Source of the DNA: Actinomycetes bacterium
GTDB taxonomy: Bacteria > Actinomycetota > Aquicultoria > CAJVYJ01 > JAUVQD01
NCBI GenBank assembly: GCA_030598355.1
Contig: JAUVQD010000107.1
Span: 1 to 5,431, forward strand
Direction: 5' to 3'
Length of the DNA: 5,431 nt
Shown: piece by piece, positions 1 through 5,379 of the stretch
How positions within the stretch are numbered: the first letter of the stretch is position 1
How the letters are laid out: each line of letters starts with the position of its first letter
The notes under the pieces: generated by a model
The model's database searches: none
Told to the model about the DNA's origin: nothing
The model's input: the letters and a program-made list of their open reading frames with translations, nothing else
Translations under genes and position numbers: made by a program

Positions 1-296
1 CCGTATTCTTTGCTTATTATCGGCAAGGGTCGTTGAATTCCGTCATAGATTGATGTGAGCAAACCAGGACCTAGCTCAACAGCAAGAGACGATTCCTCGC
101 TAGTGACCGATTCGCCGACCTTAAGGCCTGAAGTGTCTTCATAGACCTGGATCACAGCTATGTCTCTTCTCATTTTAATGATTTCACCAATGAGGCCAAT
201 CTCACCAACTTTGGTGATGTCGTACATTCTTGAGCCAAACATCTCCTTGGCCTCAACAACAGGCCCCGTAATCCTGGCGATTGTCCCTTGAATCAT
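1..296 (-). CDS. atpA: V/A-type ATPase catalytic subunit A, N-terminal part (3' end beyond window)
   Basis: Catalytic subunit of the A3B3 head, which hydrolyses or synthesises ATP on the cytoplasmic side. Only the first 98 codons are present. They cover the N-terminal beta-barrel: GPVV at residues 11-14, [17 protein letters not shown] at 24-40, [12 protein letters not shown] at 47-58, and the highly diagnostic [16 protein letters not shown] at 76-91. This last block is shared by V/A-type A subunits and distinguishes them from F-type alpha and beta. The P-loop and the A-specific non-homologous insertion would lie to the left of the window. The ATG at 296-294 is chosen because GAGGTG (305-310) sits 8 nt upstream and the N-terminus matches the family. 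It follows F by a 37-bp gap, the second largest in the operon, and has its own good ribosome site, which fits a subunit needed in three copies per complex. Identity is secure; the remainder of the gene is unseen. Confidence 0.97.
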   Translation of the reverse strand, partial: MIQGTIARITGPVVEAKEMFGSRMYDITKVGEIGLIGEIIKMRRDIAVIQVYEDTSGLKVGESVTSEESSLAVELGPGLLTSIYDGIQRPLPIISKEY

Positions 297-300
297 TAGT

Positions 301-311
301 CTCCCACCTCT
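301..311 (-). promoter_or_regulatory. Shine-Dalgarno site of subunit A
   Basis: On the minus strand this reads AGAGGTGGGAG, with the GAGGTG core at 305-310, 8 nt before the ATG at 296-294. It supports that start and independent initiation on A after the F stop at 336-334. Confidence 0.75.
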
Positions 312-333
312 TTAGCAACTGGATGTCTTTTAA

Positions 334-663
334 TTAATTCTTTAGCCTGATATCGAAGCCAACCGCTCTTTTAATGAACGCTGACAGGTATTCGTGACCT
401 TCGCCCAACTCCTCAAAGTCTAATTTTGAAGGTATCGGCACGACAATCGGACGATATAGTTTTTCGGTCTTTGCTTGAAGCGCGGCGCCAATTTCGGCAA
501 AATAGTCCTCGTCCATGGCGATTATTCCGGCACGATCATCATTTATTGCCCTGGCCAGCTCAGTTCTTGCCTCAGCGGCTGATCGCGCAGTTAAGACATC
601 AACTCCCGCTAGCGCAAAACCAACGGATGTGTTCGGGTTCGTTATTATCATCAGCTTATACAT
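334..663 (-). CDS. atpF: V/A-type ATPase subunit F (central stalk)
   Basis: Small central-stalk subunit (109 aa; family usually about 100-110). It binds subunit D in the rotor and in characterised enzymes modulates ATP hydrolysis. Family features are visible: a Rossmann-like start with the GFALAGV block at residues 15-21, a hydrophobic strand plus acidic stretch GIIAMDEDYFAEI at 46-58, PIVVPIPSK at 72-80, and a C-terminal amphipathic segment IKRAVGFDIRL at 97-107. The ATG (663-661) shares its A with the TGA of subunit C (TGATG). No convincing Shine-Dalgarno lies at normal distance, so translation is probably coupled to C by re-initiation. This is inference from the sequence layout. Note that 'atpF' here is the V/A-type name and not the F-type b subunit. 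Confidence 0.95.
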   Translation of the reverse strand: MYKLMIITNPNTSVGFALAGVDVLTARSAAEARTELARAINDDRAGIIAMDEDYFAEIGAALQAKTEKLYRPIVVPIPSKLDFEELGEGHEYLSAFIKRAVGFDIRLKN

Positions 664-1721
664 CAGGCAAACACCAGCGCTTCTCTGACTTTTTCTTCCG
701 GCATACCGACGACCTGTCCTCTGACTATGATACGCAGGTTGACGATCTCATTTAACTTGGCCCATATGTACGCGATAATTACGGCGACGCTGAGAGGGTC
801 TGCCCGGAAAAGTCTGATATTGGCGCCAACCATAAAGGACTCTAAAGATCGCTCAATTTTAGAAAAGCGCCCAGTGGCGATAAACTCTTCCCAGCCGCGT
901 AGTATGGGTTTGTTATATGGCGTTTCCTTAAGATGCGCAATAATGTCATCGACATCATCGAGATCGGCCATTGTCTCAAAGAGGGCTTTCTTAATGTGTT
1001 TGCCGCCCGCCAAAAAGAACCCCATCTTTTTTTCTTTGGGCAATTTATCTCTGGAAAGGCGGAGCACGGTCATCATGTTGATGACATCGACTTCTCTCAT
1101 TAACACCTCTTTTACCAGGGAGGCGTCGGTTGATCGCCGGCTAAGGTATTTCAATGATCGCTTAAAGAAAAAACTGTCGAGTCCGAACTCAAGTGCCTGA
1201 AGGTTCATCTCTTCGGTGTAATGAAAGAAACTCTCAGTTAGAGGTTTGGCGTAAGGCATTGACCAGGTAGCCATGAGATTTAGACAACTCCGGATATCTT
1301 CTTGTCGCGAAAGTTCTTCAAGGGCCGCGTCATTTATCGAGCCGGCGGGCACGAGGCTTGAAACAATTTGGTCATAACCCGCGAATTGATGAAGCCCCCT
1401 TAAGATTGTCTTGAGGTTTTGAACATCCCAGCGTCCCAACATTACATCGATAAGTCGATGGACTTGACCGTCCACCATGTCTCTTAGGGTTGTGAAAGTG
1501 TTGACAATATTGTTTCGCAGGCCATTTTCCACCCCGTCGATACCTGGAGCCAACAGCACGCCCTCATGAATATCTTTCTTATAAGTTGTCTGTTCCAGTG
1601 CGACAATTATTTCCGTCAAGCTTTTCATCAAAATGAGCCGCTCAAAGAACGAATCATCCAACAAGTGACTTTTCATTGACCTCAGTCGCGCGGTAACGTA
1701 GCCATACTCAATGGTTGTCAT
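663..1721 (-). CDS. atpC: V/A-type ATPase subunit C (d/AC39 family, rotor socket)
   Basis: A 352-aa member of the AC39/subunit d family, within the usual 330-360 aa range. In known complexes this funnel-shaped protein sits on top of the c-ring and couples it to the central stalk D-F. Recognisable parts are the N-terminal GYVTARLRSMKSHLL (residues 7-21), WDVQNLKTILRGL (98-110), and the C-terminal block with PLS at 309-311 and NLRIIVRG at 328-335 followed by a GMPEEKVREALV tail. The family places such short helical repeats in three pseudo-symmetric bundles. The start ATG (1721-1719) lies inside the 3' end of E (14-bp overlap). A candidate AGGAG (1734-1738) is 12 nt upstream, slightly far, so coupling to E translation is likely. 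The YGYVTARLR motif near the N-terminus matches where family members begin. It is entirely cytoplasmic, with no membrane segment. No frameshift or anomaly is seen. Confidence 0.95.
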   Translation of the reverse strand: MTTIEYGYVTARLRSMKSHLLDDSFFERLILMKSLTEIIVALEQTTYKKDIHEGVLLAPGIDGVENGLRNNIVNTFTTLRDMVDGQVHRLIDVMLGRWDVQNLKTILRGLHQFAGYDQIVSSLVPAGSINDAALEELSRQEDIRSCLNLMATWSMPYAKPLTESFFHYTEEMNLQALEFGLDSFFFKRSLKYLSRRSTDASLVKEVLMREVDVINMMTVLRLSRDKLPKEKKMGFFLAGGKHIKKALFETMADLDDVDDIIAHLKETPYNKPILRGWEEFIATGRFSKIERSLESFMVGANIRLFRADPLSVAVIIAYIWAKLNEIVNLRIIVRGQVVGMPEEKVREALVFA

Positions 1722-2322
1722 CGAACAGAATCGCTCCTACTCTTGTCCTGAGAAGCTGTTTTGCCCTAGCCAGCCTAGCCTCCAAAGTGTTAATCCCTGT
1801 CTTGCGGCCGCTATCGACCACCATGGCGACTCCGGAATCAATGTCGTCGCTCTCCACGATCCGAATGTTTTCATAGCCTTTTTCAGAAACAATTTTTGTT
1901 TCGACCCACGACTCGGCTAGGCTAACGTCGCGGGCGTTCACTTTTAAGACAATCTGCGCGTGGCTATCGGTGGCTCCCTGCAAGGCTCCGGTCGCCAATT
2001 GTCGGAAAATGTTTTCATACGATGGAAGGCCGGGCACCAAAGCAATAGAATCTTGAACTTTTTCAAATACATGATCGATCGCTTTTTCTTTAGCCTCAGA
2101 CACGTGTTTCTTTGCCTTAAAACGTGCTTCCAGCAGGATCTTTCCTTCTTGAGATCGCAAGCTTTCCCGAGCCGTTATTTTAGCGGCTTTACCAATTTCA
2201 GCCGCATCATCTGCGGCTTCCTCAATGATTCTTTTGGCTTGGCTCTCTGCTCTAGCCAAGATATCGGCGCACTGTTTTTTCGCCTCAGTCTCTAAAGACT
2301 CGACTATATCTTCTAGTGACAT
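1708..2322 (-). CDS. atpE: V/A-type ATPase subunit E (peripheral stalk)
   Basis: Peripheral-stalk subunit (204 aa; family about 185-210) that pairs with H(G) to hold the A3B3 head against the membrane subunit I. Residues 1 to about 95 are a charged, Ala-rich helix able to form a long right-handed coiled coil with H. About 100-204 form the globular head-binding domain. The end of that domain carries the family signature IDSGVAMVVDSGRKTGINTL (161-180) followed by EARLARAKQLLRTRVGAILF, with N178 and E181 in the expected places. The start ATG (2322-2320) is preceded by AAGGAA (2329-2334) 6 nt away, a moderate ribosome site. E lies 39 bp after K, the widest gap between structural genes in the window, and that gap contains a short inverted repeat. 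Its last 14 bp overlap the start of C. Confidence 0.95.
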   Translation of the reverse strand: MSLEDIVESLETEAKKQCADILARAESQAKRIIEEAADDAAEIGKAAKITARESLRSQEGKILLEARFKAKKHVSEAKEKAIDHVFEKVQDSIALVPGLPSYENIFRQLATGALQGATDSHAQIVLKVNARDVSLAESWVETKIVSEKGYENIRIVESDDIDSGVAMVVDSGRKTGINTLEARLARAKQLLRTRVGAILFDDNH

Positions 2323-2343
2323 CTACTGTTCCTTAGTTTTAAA

Positions 2344-2358
2344 TTAAGGGCCTCTTAA
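2344..2358 (-). repeat. Short inverted repeat in the K-E gap
   Basis: TTAAG-AGGCC-CTTAA is a perfect 5-bp stem with a 5-nt loop between the K stop (2364-2362) and the E ribosome site (2329-2334). It is not followed by a U-tract, so it is not an intrinsic terminator. A competing pairing, CCTTA with TAAGG, would involve the E Shine-Dalgarno itself. It is AT-rich and weak, and its role (mRNA processing or damping of E relative to K) is only inferred. Confidence 0.3.
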
Positions 2359-2361
2359 GAA

Positions 2362-2580
2362 CTACTCAGCCATACCGATGATTTGAATGGCGATAACGAA
2401 CCCGAACAAAATAATAGTTTCCGGAAGTGCTTCAAGTACGATGATTAAAACTCCGGTCTCGGGTTTCTCGGCAATTGATCCCGCGCCCGCGCTACCGATT
2501 CTACTCTGTGCCCATGCTGTACAGAATCCTGCGATTCCAACAGCAAAAGCCGCCGCAAAAGCAATTAAAGCTTTTTCCAT
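2362..2580 (-). CDS. atpK: V/A-type ATPase subunit K (c-ring proteolipid, single hairpin)
   Basis: Rotor-ring proteolipid of 72 aa with two membrane helices (about residues 3-35 and 44-70) joined by the polar loop AEKPET (37-42). This is a single-hairpin c subunit, unlike the duplicated c of Enterococcus NtpK or eukaryotes. The ion-carrying carboxylate is E54 in ALPETIILFGF (51-61). Helix 1 carries T21, Q25 and R27 in CTAWAQSRIG. Gln in helix 1 with Glu-Thr in helix 2 resembles the side-chain set used to bind Na+ in characterised Na+ rings, but it does not prove it. The ATG at 2580-2578 is chosen over longer in-frame starts inside subunit I because it gives the normal N-terminus MEKALIAFAAAF and follows the strongest ribosome site in the window, AGGAGGT at 2591-2597. 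The gap from the I stop is 1 bp. The strong site suits a subunit needed in about ten copies. Confidence 0.96.
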   Translation of the reverse strand: MEKALIAFAAAFAVGIAGFCTAWAQSRIGSAGAGSIAEKPETGVLIIVLEALPETIILFGFVIAIQIIGMAE

Positions 2581-2581
2581 G

Positions 2582-4546
2582 CTACATTTCACCTCCTCTT
2601 CGCTTGAATGGTTTGTACGGTGTTCCACCAGATTCATAAAATTTGCCGAAAAACTCGACAAAGTTCAAACGCAGCACGTGCAGACTCGGGGTAAAAACAT
2701 GAATCGCCAAATTTAGAGCGTGGATAAGTACGGCAACAAGTATGCCGAGAGCGAGATTGCTAAACGACCCGCCAATTTCGTTGGCGGTTTCCGCTAAGAT
2801 GACGGAAACAAGACCAATCGCCATAATGCGGGCGTATGAGACTATATTTGCCAGAGTTCCAAGAACCTCAATCGGCCCCATAACGCCCGCGGAATAGACA
2901 AGTATGGGGATGGCAGCTATTAACAAAAGCCAGCCGGGCGTCGTAAGGTCATTAGGAAACCCGGTGATCATCGCGAAAATGATTGGCGTCAAAGCCACCA
3001 AAGCTAATAAAGTACCTCCTTTTTCAAGCATATGTTTTGTTGAATGCGCCCTCCGCGCGTTTATCATTCCCAAGATCAAGCCGAGCACTATATGTGCTGC
3101 GCCCAAACCAATTGCGAATATTAGCGTGGGGATCAGCAGCTCTCTTCGATGCCAAGGTAAACCGAGCCCGAGAATCTCAATGTGTTTGGGCGCGCCAAGC
3201 ATGACAGCTGCGTTCAGGCCTAATTCCGCGAAAAACTCTCCGTATAAGAAACCAAAAATAAAAGATGAGATGCCTGAGAGAAGAAGAATCGTTGATATCG
3301 CCTGCAATACCTGGTTGCCTTTTTTCTTAAAGCGAAGATAAAAGGAGATTGCAATAAGGATCAAAGCATAACCCATATCGCCAAGAATGATGCCAAAAAA
3401 CAGAGGAAAGAATATGGCAACCAGTGGAACTGGATCAACTGTTCCATAGCGAGGCGTTCCAAACATTTTCACAATCGGCTCGAAAGGCTTGACGAGCGCC
3501 GAATGCTTAAACTGAATGGGCGCATTTTCTGCCTCTTCTTCGTTGATGACCAGTTCCTGAAGATAAAGAGTTTCGCCAAACGCGCTATTCAGAGACTCTT
3601 TGCAGGCGGCCAAGTCTTTGGATGGCATCCATCCCATAATGATGAACGTGTAATCAGTTGTACCGAATTGATCGAGAACATCAAATTCGTCTAGTTTGTC
3701 TTGGAGTACTTCTTTTTTAGTCAGGAGCGTATAGTATAAAGACACTGACATTTTATTTAGCTCTTTGCTTATCTCCTTAAGTCTTGGCGGAAGTTGTTGC
3801 ATTCGTTTCTCAATTTGACCCAAAGCTTTGTCATAGGAGAGAGATTGAAGGTTTTCCGGCACCATAACCTCGTTAACACTTTCGCCCGAGATAAAAGATC
3901 TCACTTGGCGTGCGTATTTATTATTGAAGACCATGAGCACCGCGATAGTATTTTCGTCGACATCGTCGGCAACGATATGGGATTGACTCTCAGTGATTCT
4001 GTCAATTTCTCTTCTTATTATTTCGATCAGGTTCCCGAACTTTTTTTCTACCAAAAGCGCCATGCTATCGTAGTTTTCAAGGGCCACCATGCGGCCGGCC
4101 AAAGGAGCCACTTTCGTCATCACAGTTTTGTACCTGGCCAAATTGCTCTGTTCGGTAAGGAGCGATTTCTTTTCTTTGTTCAGTCCCCGGAGTTTTTCCT
4201 CGCTTGAGGTTACGGTTTTTCGCACTTCTTCAAGAAAACGATCGCTATCATCGTTCCAAGCCTGATCAGCTTGATTCTTACGTTTTAAAGTTAATTTGGG
4301 GTCGTCCGGTCTAGCTGGAAGAGAGTCGAGCATCGAGCTGATTTTCACCAATGAGCTCTCAAGTTCGGCTTTTCTCCTTTGCCCGGCTTGGTCCAGGGCA
4401 ACGGGTCTAATCACATAGTTTCCATCCTTCTCTTTGTGAGAGATATTCTCAATGTGCAAGCATCCAAACTCATGAATTTTCTGCAAAACAGCGGGTAAAA
4501 GTTCCCTAGATCCGACGATCTCGATTTTCGTCATTTCAACTAACAT
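2582..4546 (-). CDS. atpI: V/A-type ATPase membrane subunit I (a-subunit homologue)
   Basis: Stator membrane subunit of 654 aa (family about 620-680), homologue of eukaryotic V-ATPase subunit a. It provides the two ion half-channels beside the c-ring. Residues 1 to about 365 are the cytoplasmic domain: MTKIEIVG at 5-12, an alpha/beta lobe with HEFGCLHIEN at 25-34, then a long charged coiled-coil arm which contacts the peripheral stalks. Residues about 370-620 hold roughly seven to eight membrane helices, with FFPLFFGIILGDMGYAL (379-395) and FGFLYGEFFAE (431-441). R573 in NIVSYARIMAIGL is the expected essential Arg that faces the c-ring Glu. The tail LHVLRLNFVEFFGKFYESGG (622-641) plus YKPF is also typical. 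The start is taken as the ATG at 4546-4544, inside the end of H (11-bp overlap). Its ribosome site is G-rich but weak, and the ATG four codons later is an alternative. The stop TAG (2584-2582) is 1 bp from K. Confidence 0.96.
   Translation of the reverse strand: MLVEMTKIEIVGSRELLPAVLQKIHEFGCLHIENISHKEKDGNYVIRPVALDQAGQRRKAELESSLVKISSMLDSLPARPDDPKLTLKRKNQADQAWNDDSDRFLEEVRKTVTSSEEKLRGLNKEKKSLLTEQSNLARYKTVMTKVAPLAGRMVALENYDSMALLVEKKFGNLIEIIRREIDRITESQSHIVADDVDENTIAVLMVFNNKYARQVRSFISGESVNEVMVPENLQSLSYDKALGQIEKRMQQLPPRLKEISKELNKMSVSLYYTLLTKKEVLQDKLDEFDVLDQFGTTDYTFIIMGWMPSKDLAACKESLNSAFGETLYLQELVINEEEAENAPIQFKHSALVKPFEPIVKMFGTPRYGTVDPVPLVAIFFPLFFGIILGDMGYALILIAISFYLRFKKKGNQVLQAISTILLLSGISSFIFGFLYGEFFAELGLNAAVMLGAPKHIEILGLGLPWHRRELLIPTLIFAIGLGAAHIVLGLILGMINARRAHSTKHMLEKGGTLLALVALTPIIFAMITGFPNDLTTPGWLLLIAAIPILVYSAGVMGPIEVLGTLANIVSYARIMAIGLVSVILAETANEIGGSFSNLALGILVAVLIHALNLAIHVFTPSLHVLRLNFVEFFGKFYESGGTPYKPFKRRGGEM
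2588..2597 (-). promoter_or_regulatory. Strong Shine-Dalgarno site of subunit K
   Basis: AGGAGGTGAA, with the AGGAGGT core at 2591-2597, lies 10 nt before the K ATG. It is embedded in the last codons of subunit I (Arg-Arg-Gly-Gly-Glu), so the C-terminus of I partly serves as ribosome-binding sequence. It is decisive for placing the K start at 2580 rather than at an upstream in-frame ATG. Confidence 0.85.
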
Positions 4547-4979
4547 CTTCGCACCCCCCGTCAGCAGCTTCGATTATCTGGTCGGGTCCTTGGTCAACTT
4601 CATTTGCTAATATTGGTACGACAACGTCTTCTTCTTTTCTTCGAGGTTCAGCAGCAGGTTCATCTATGATTGCTTTAATTATCAGGTCTACTGCTTGCTG
4701 AAAATGTGCTGTTGATGATGTGTTCAGTGAAGAAATAGAGGACTTCGTAGAATTGAGGATTTTTTCACCTTCGGCTTTAGCTCTAGAAATACCTTCGGAA
4801 ACCAAAAGTTTTATATCACTTTCTGCTTGAAGACGGGCCTCCTGACATGTTTTGGTAGCTTCTGCCCTGGCTGCTGTGATTGTGGATTCGGCCTCTTTCT
4901 TAGCCTCAAGTACCTTAACTTTTAGTTCAGTTTCTTTTTTTTGAATAATATCCAGGATAGGTACTTGCTCTTTTTTCAT
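4536..4979 (-). CDS. atpH: V/A-type ATPase subunit H/G (peripheral stalk coiled coil) with acidic tail
   Basis: First ATPase gene of the cluster and partner of E in the peripheral stalk. The product is 147 aa. Residues about 12-80 are an almost uninterrupted charged, Ala-rich helix with heptad-like spacing (for example LEAKKEAEST, ARAEATKTCQEARLQAE), as in the AhaH/NtpF family. FQQAVDLIIKAI (93-104) matches the usual family C-terminus. Family members normally end near there (about 100-110 aa). Here residues 106-147 add an unusual acidic, low-complexity tail, DEPAAEPRRKEED... to GGCEDVS. The start is ATG 4979-4977, because AGGAGG at 4989-4994 lies 9 nt upstream. A longer reading from the TTG at 4997-4995 would translate the ribosome site itself and is rejected. 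The end overlaps I by 11 bp. Family assignment rests on coiled-coil character, C-terminal block and operon position. The tail has no recognised function. Confidence 0.88.
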   Translation of the reverse strand: MKKEQVPILDIIQKKETELKVKVLEAKKEAESTITAARAEATKTCQEARLQAESDIKLLVSEGISRAKAEGEKILNSTKSSISSLNTSSTAHFQQAVDLIIKAIIDEPAAEPRRKEEDVVVPILANEVDQGPDQIIEAADGGCEDVS

Positions 4980-4988
4980 CACACCCCG

Positions 4989-5004
4989 CCTCCTCAAAAG
5001 GTGG
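4989..5004 (-). promoter_or_regulatory. Ribosome site of H within a potential hairpin
   Basis: The minus strand reads CCACCT-TTTG-AGGAGG. AGGAGG (4989-4994) is the Shine-Dalgarno of H, 9 nt before its ATG. The CCACCT immediately upstream can pair with it in five of six positions (one A·A mismatch) around a 4-nt loop. The Shine-Dalgarno call is secure. Sequestration is an inference from complementarity. Confidence 0.6.
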
Positions 5005-5084
5005 AAATTGCTTAGGTAACTTTAACTACTCTGGTTCCCTCTTGAATAATCTCCGCTTATCCTTGATCGGCCCTTGAATCCTAT

Positions 5085-5297
5085 TTACCCGCATAACAGT
5101 TTTTCTGCGGGTGTTTTGCAAATATGTTGCCGCAAAAGGGTGCTGTAGTTTTTTACCTTTTCTCGCTTGTGCTTAGCTTCACAAACTATACCACCCCTAA
5201 AGATTACACGCAATCTCTTTGGGTTAACAACTGTTGTTGGTTGGTGCTCTTCCTTAATACACAAGCTCTGAACAGGCCAAGAACCGTAACTATCCAT
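5085..5297 (-). CDS. Hypothetical small protein (70 aa) in the operon leader
   Basis: Unrecognised ORF beginning MDSYGSWPVQSLCIKEEHQP and ending CKTPAEKLLCG. It is basic overall (many Lys/Arg, as in RLRVIFRGG and EAKHKREKVKNY), has four Cys, and no membrane segment or signal peptide. In favour of translation are an ATG at 5297-5295 with AAAGGAG (core AGGAG 5308-5312) 10 nt upstream, a candidate promoter at the right distance, the same strand as the ATPase genes, and ordinary codon use. Against it are its short length, no recognised family, and inverted repeats covering its last third, so it could equally be a non-coding leader. A TTG two codons upstream is a less likely start. It ends 105 bp before H. 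No function is proposed. Confidence 0.4.
   Translation of the reverse strand: MDSYGSWPVQSLCIKEEHQPTTVVNPKRLRVIFRGGIVCEAKHKREKVKNYSTLLRQHICKTPAEKLLCG
5087..5112 (-). repeat. Inverted repeat at the end of the leader ORF
   Basis: ACCCGCA (5106-5112 read on the minus strand) and TGCGGGT (5087-5093) form a perfect 7-bp GC-rich stem with a 12-nt loop. It spans the last codons and abuts the TAA of the small ORF. The sequence after it is AAATAGG, without a U-run, so it is not a canonical intrinsic terminator. Confidence 0.5.
5114..5137 (-). repeat. Second inverted repeat in the leader ORF
   Basis: TTTTGC (5132-5137) and GCAAAA (5114-5119) form a 6-bp stem with a 12-nt loop, next to the stem at 5087-5112. 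TTTTGCGG (5130-5137) can alternatively pair with CCGC-AG-AAAA (5101-5110) across a 2-nt bulge, which would exclude both simple hairpins. Confidence 0.4.
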
Positions 5298-5350
5298 TAA
5301 CAACGTACTCCTTTTTCAGAAACAAGCAAACACATATATCGCCTATCTCT

Positions 5351-5379
5351 AACATAAATATCCGCAAAATTTCCGCCAA
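5351..5379 (-). promoter_or_regulatory. Candidate sigma70-type promoter of the cluster
   Basis: TTGGCG (5374-5379) and TATGTT (5351-5356), each 4 of 6 to consensus, are separated by exactly 17 bp. Initiation near 5344 would give a leader of about 47 nt to the small ORF and about 365 nt to subunit H. No better -35/-10 pair was seen between 4980 and 5084, where only a weak TTCAAG-16 bp-TAAAGT combination exists. Transcription start is not shown by the sequence. Confidence 0.45.
5356..5377 (-). repeat. Tandem 11-bp direct repeat in the promoter spacer
   Basis: GGCGGAAATTT (5367-5377) is followed directly by TGCGGATATTT (5356-5366), identical at 9 of 11 positions. The repeat unit equals about one helical turn and lies over the -35/-10 spacer, a place where a regulator could bind. 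It is short and AT-rich, so chance is possible. Confidence 0.35.

Noticed and set aside
2362..2661. 99-aa extended form of subunit K starting inside subunit I
   Set aside because: The extra residues are the out-of-frame end of I. The ATG at 2580 has a strong ribosome site and gives the standard 72-aa proteolipid.
426..4207. Plus-strand ORFs opposite subunits F, C, E, K and I (for example 727-1200, 1960-2295, 2904-3341, 3794-4207)
   Set aside because: They lie entirely antisense to well-identified ATPase genes, have no family features and no supporting ribosome sites, and are explained as shadows.
4935..4942. A8 run early in H as a programmed slippage site
   Set aside because: It encodes Ile-Gln-Lys-Lys-Glu in a normal coiled-coil context. 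Slipped frames lead to no recognisable product, so there is no support beyond the homopolymer.
4536..4997. Longer reading of subunit H starting at the TTG at 4997-4995 (153 aa)
   Set aside because: The extra codons AGG AGG CGG are the Shine-Dalgarno sequence of the ATG at 4979-4977, and the shorter product has a normal family N-terminus.
5087..5112. Intrinsic terminator upstream of the ATPase genes
   Set aside because: The stem is good but lacks a U-run on either strand. On the plus strand it is followed only by GTTTTGC, and there is no plus-strand gene for it to end.
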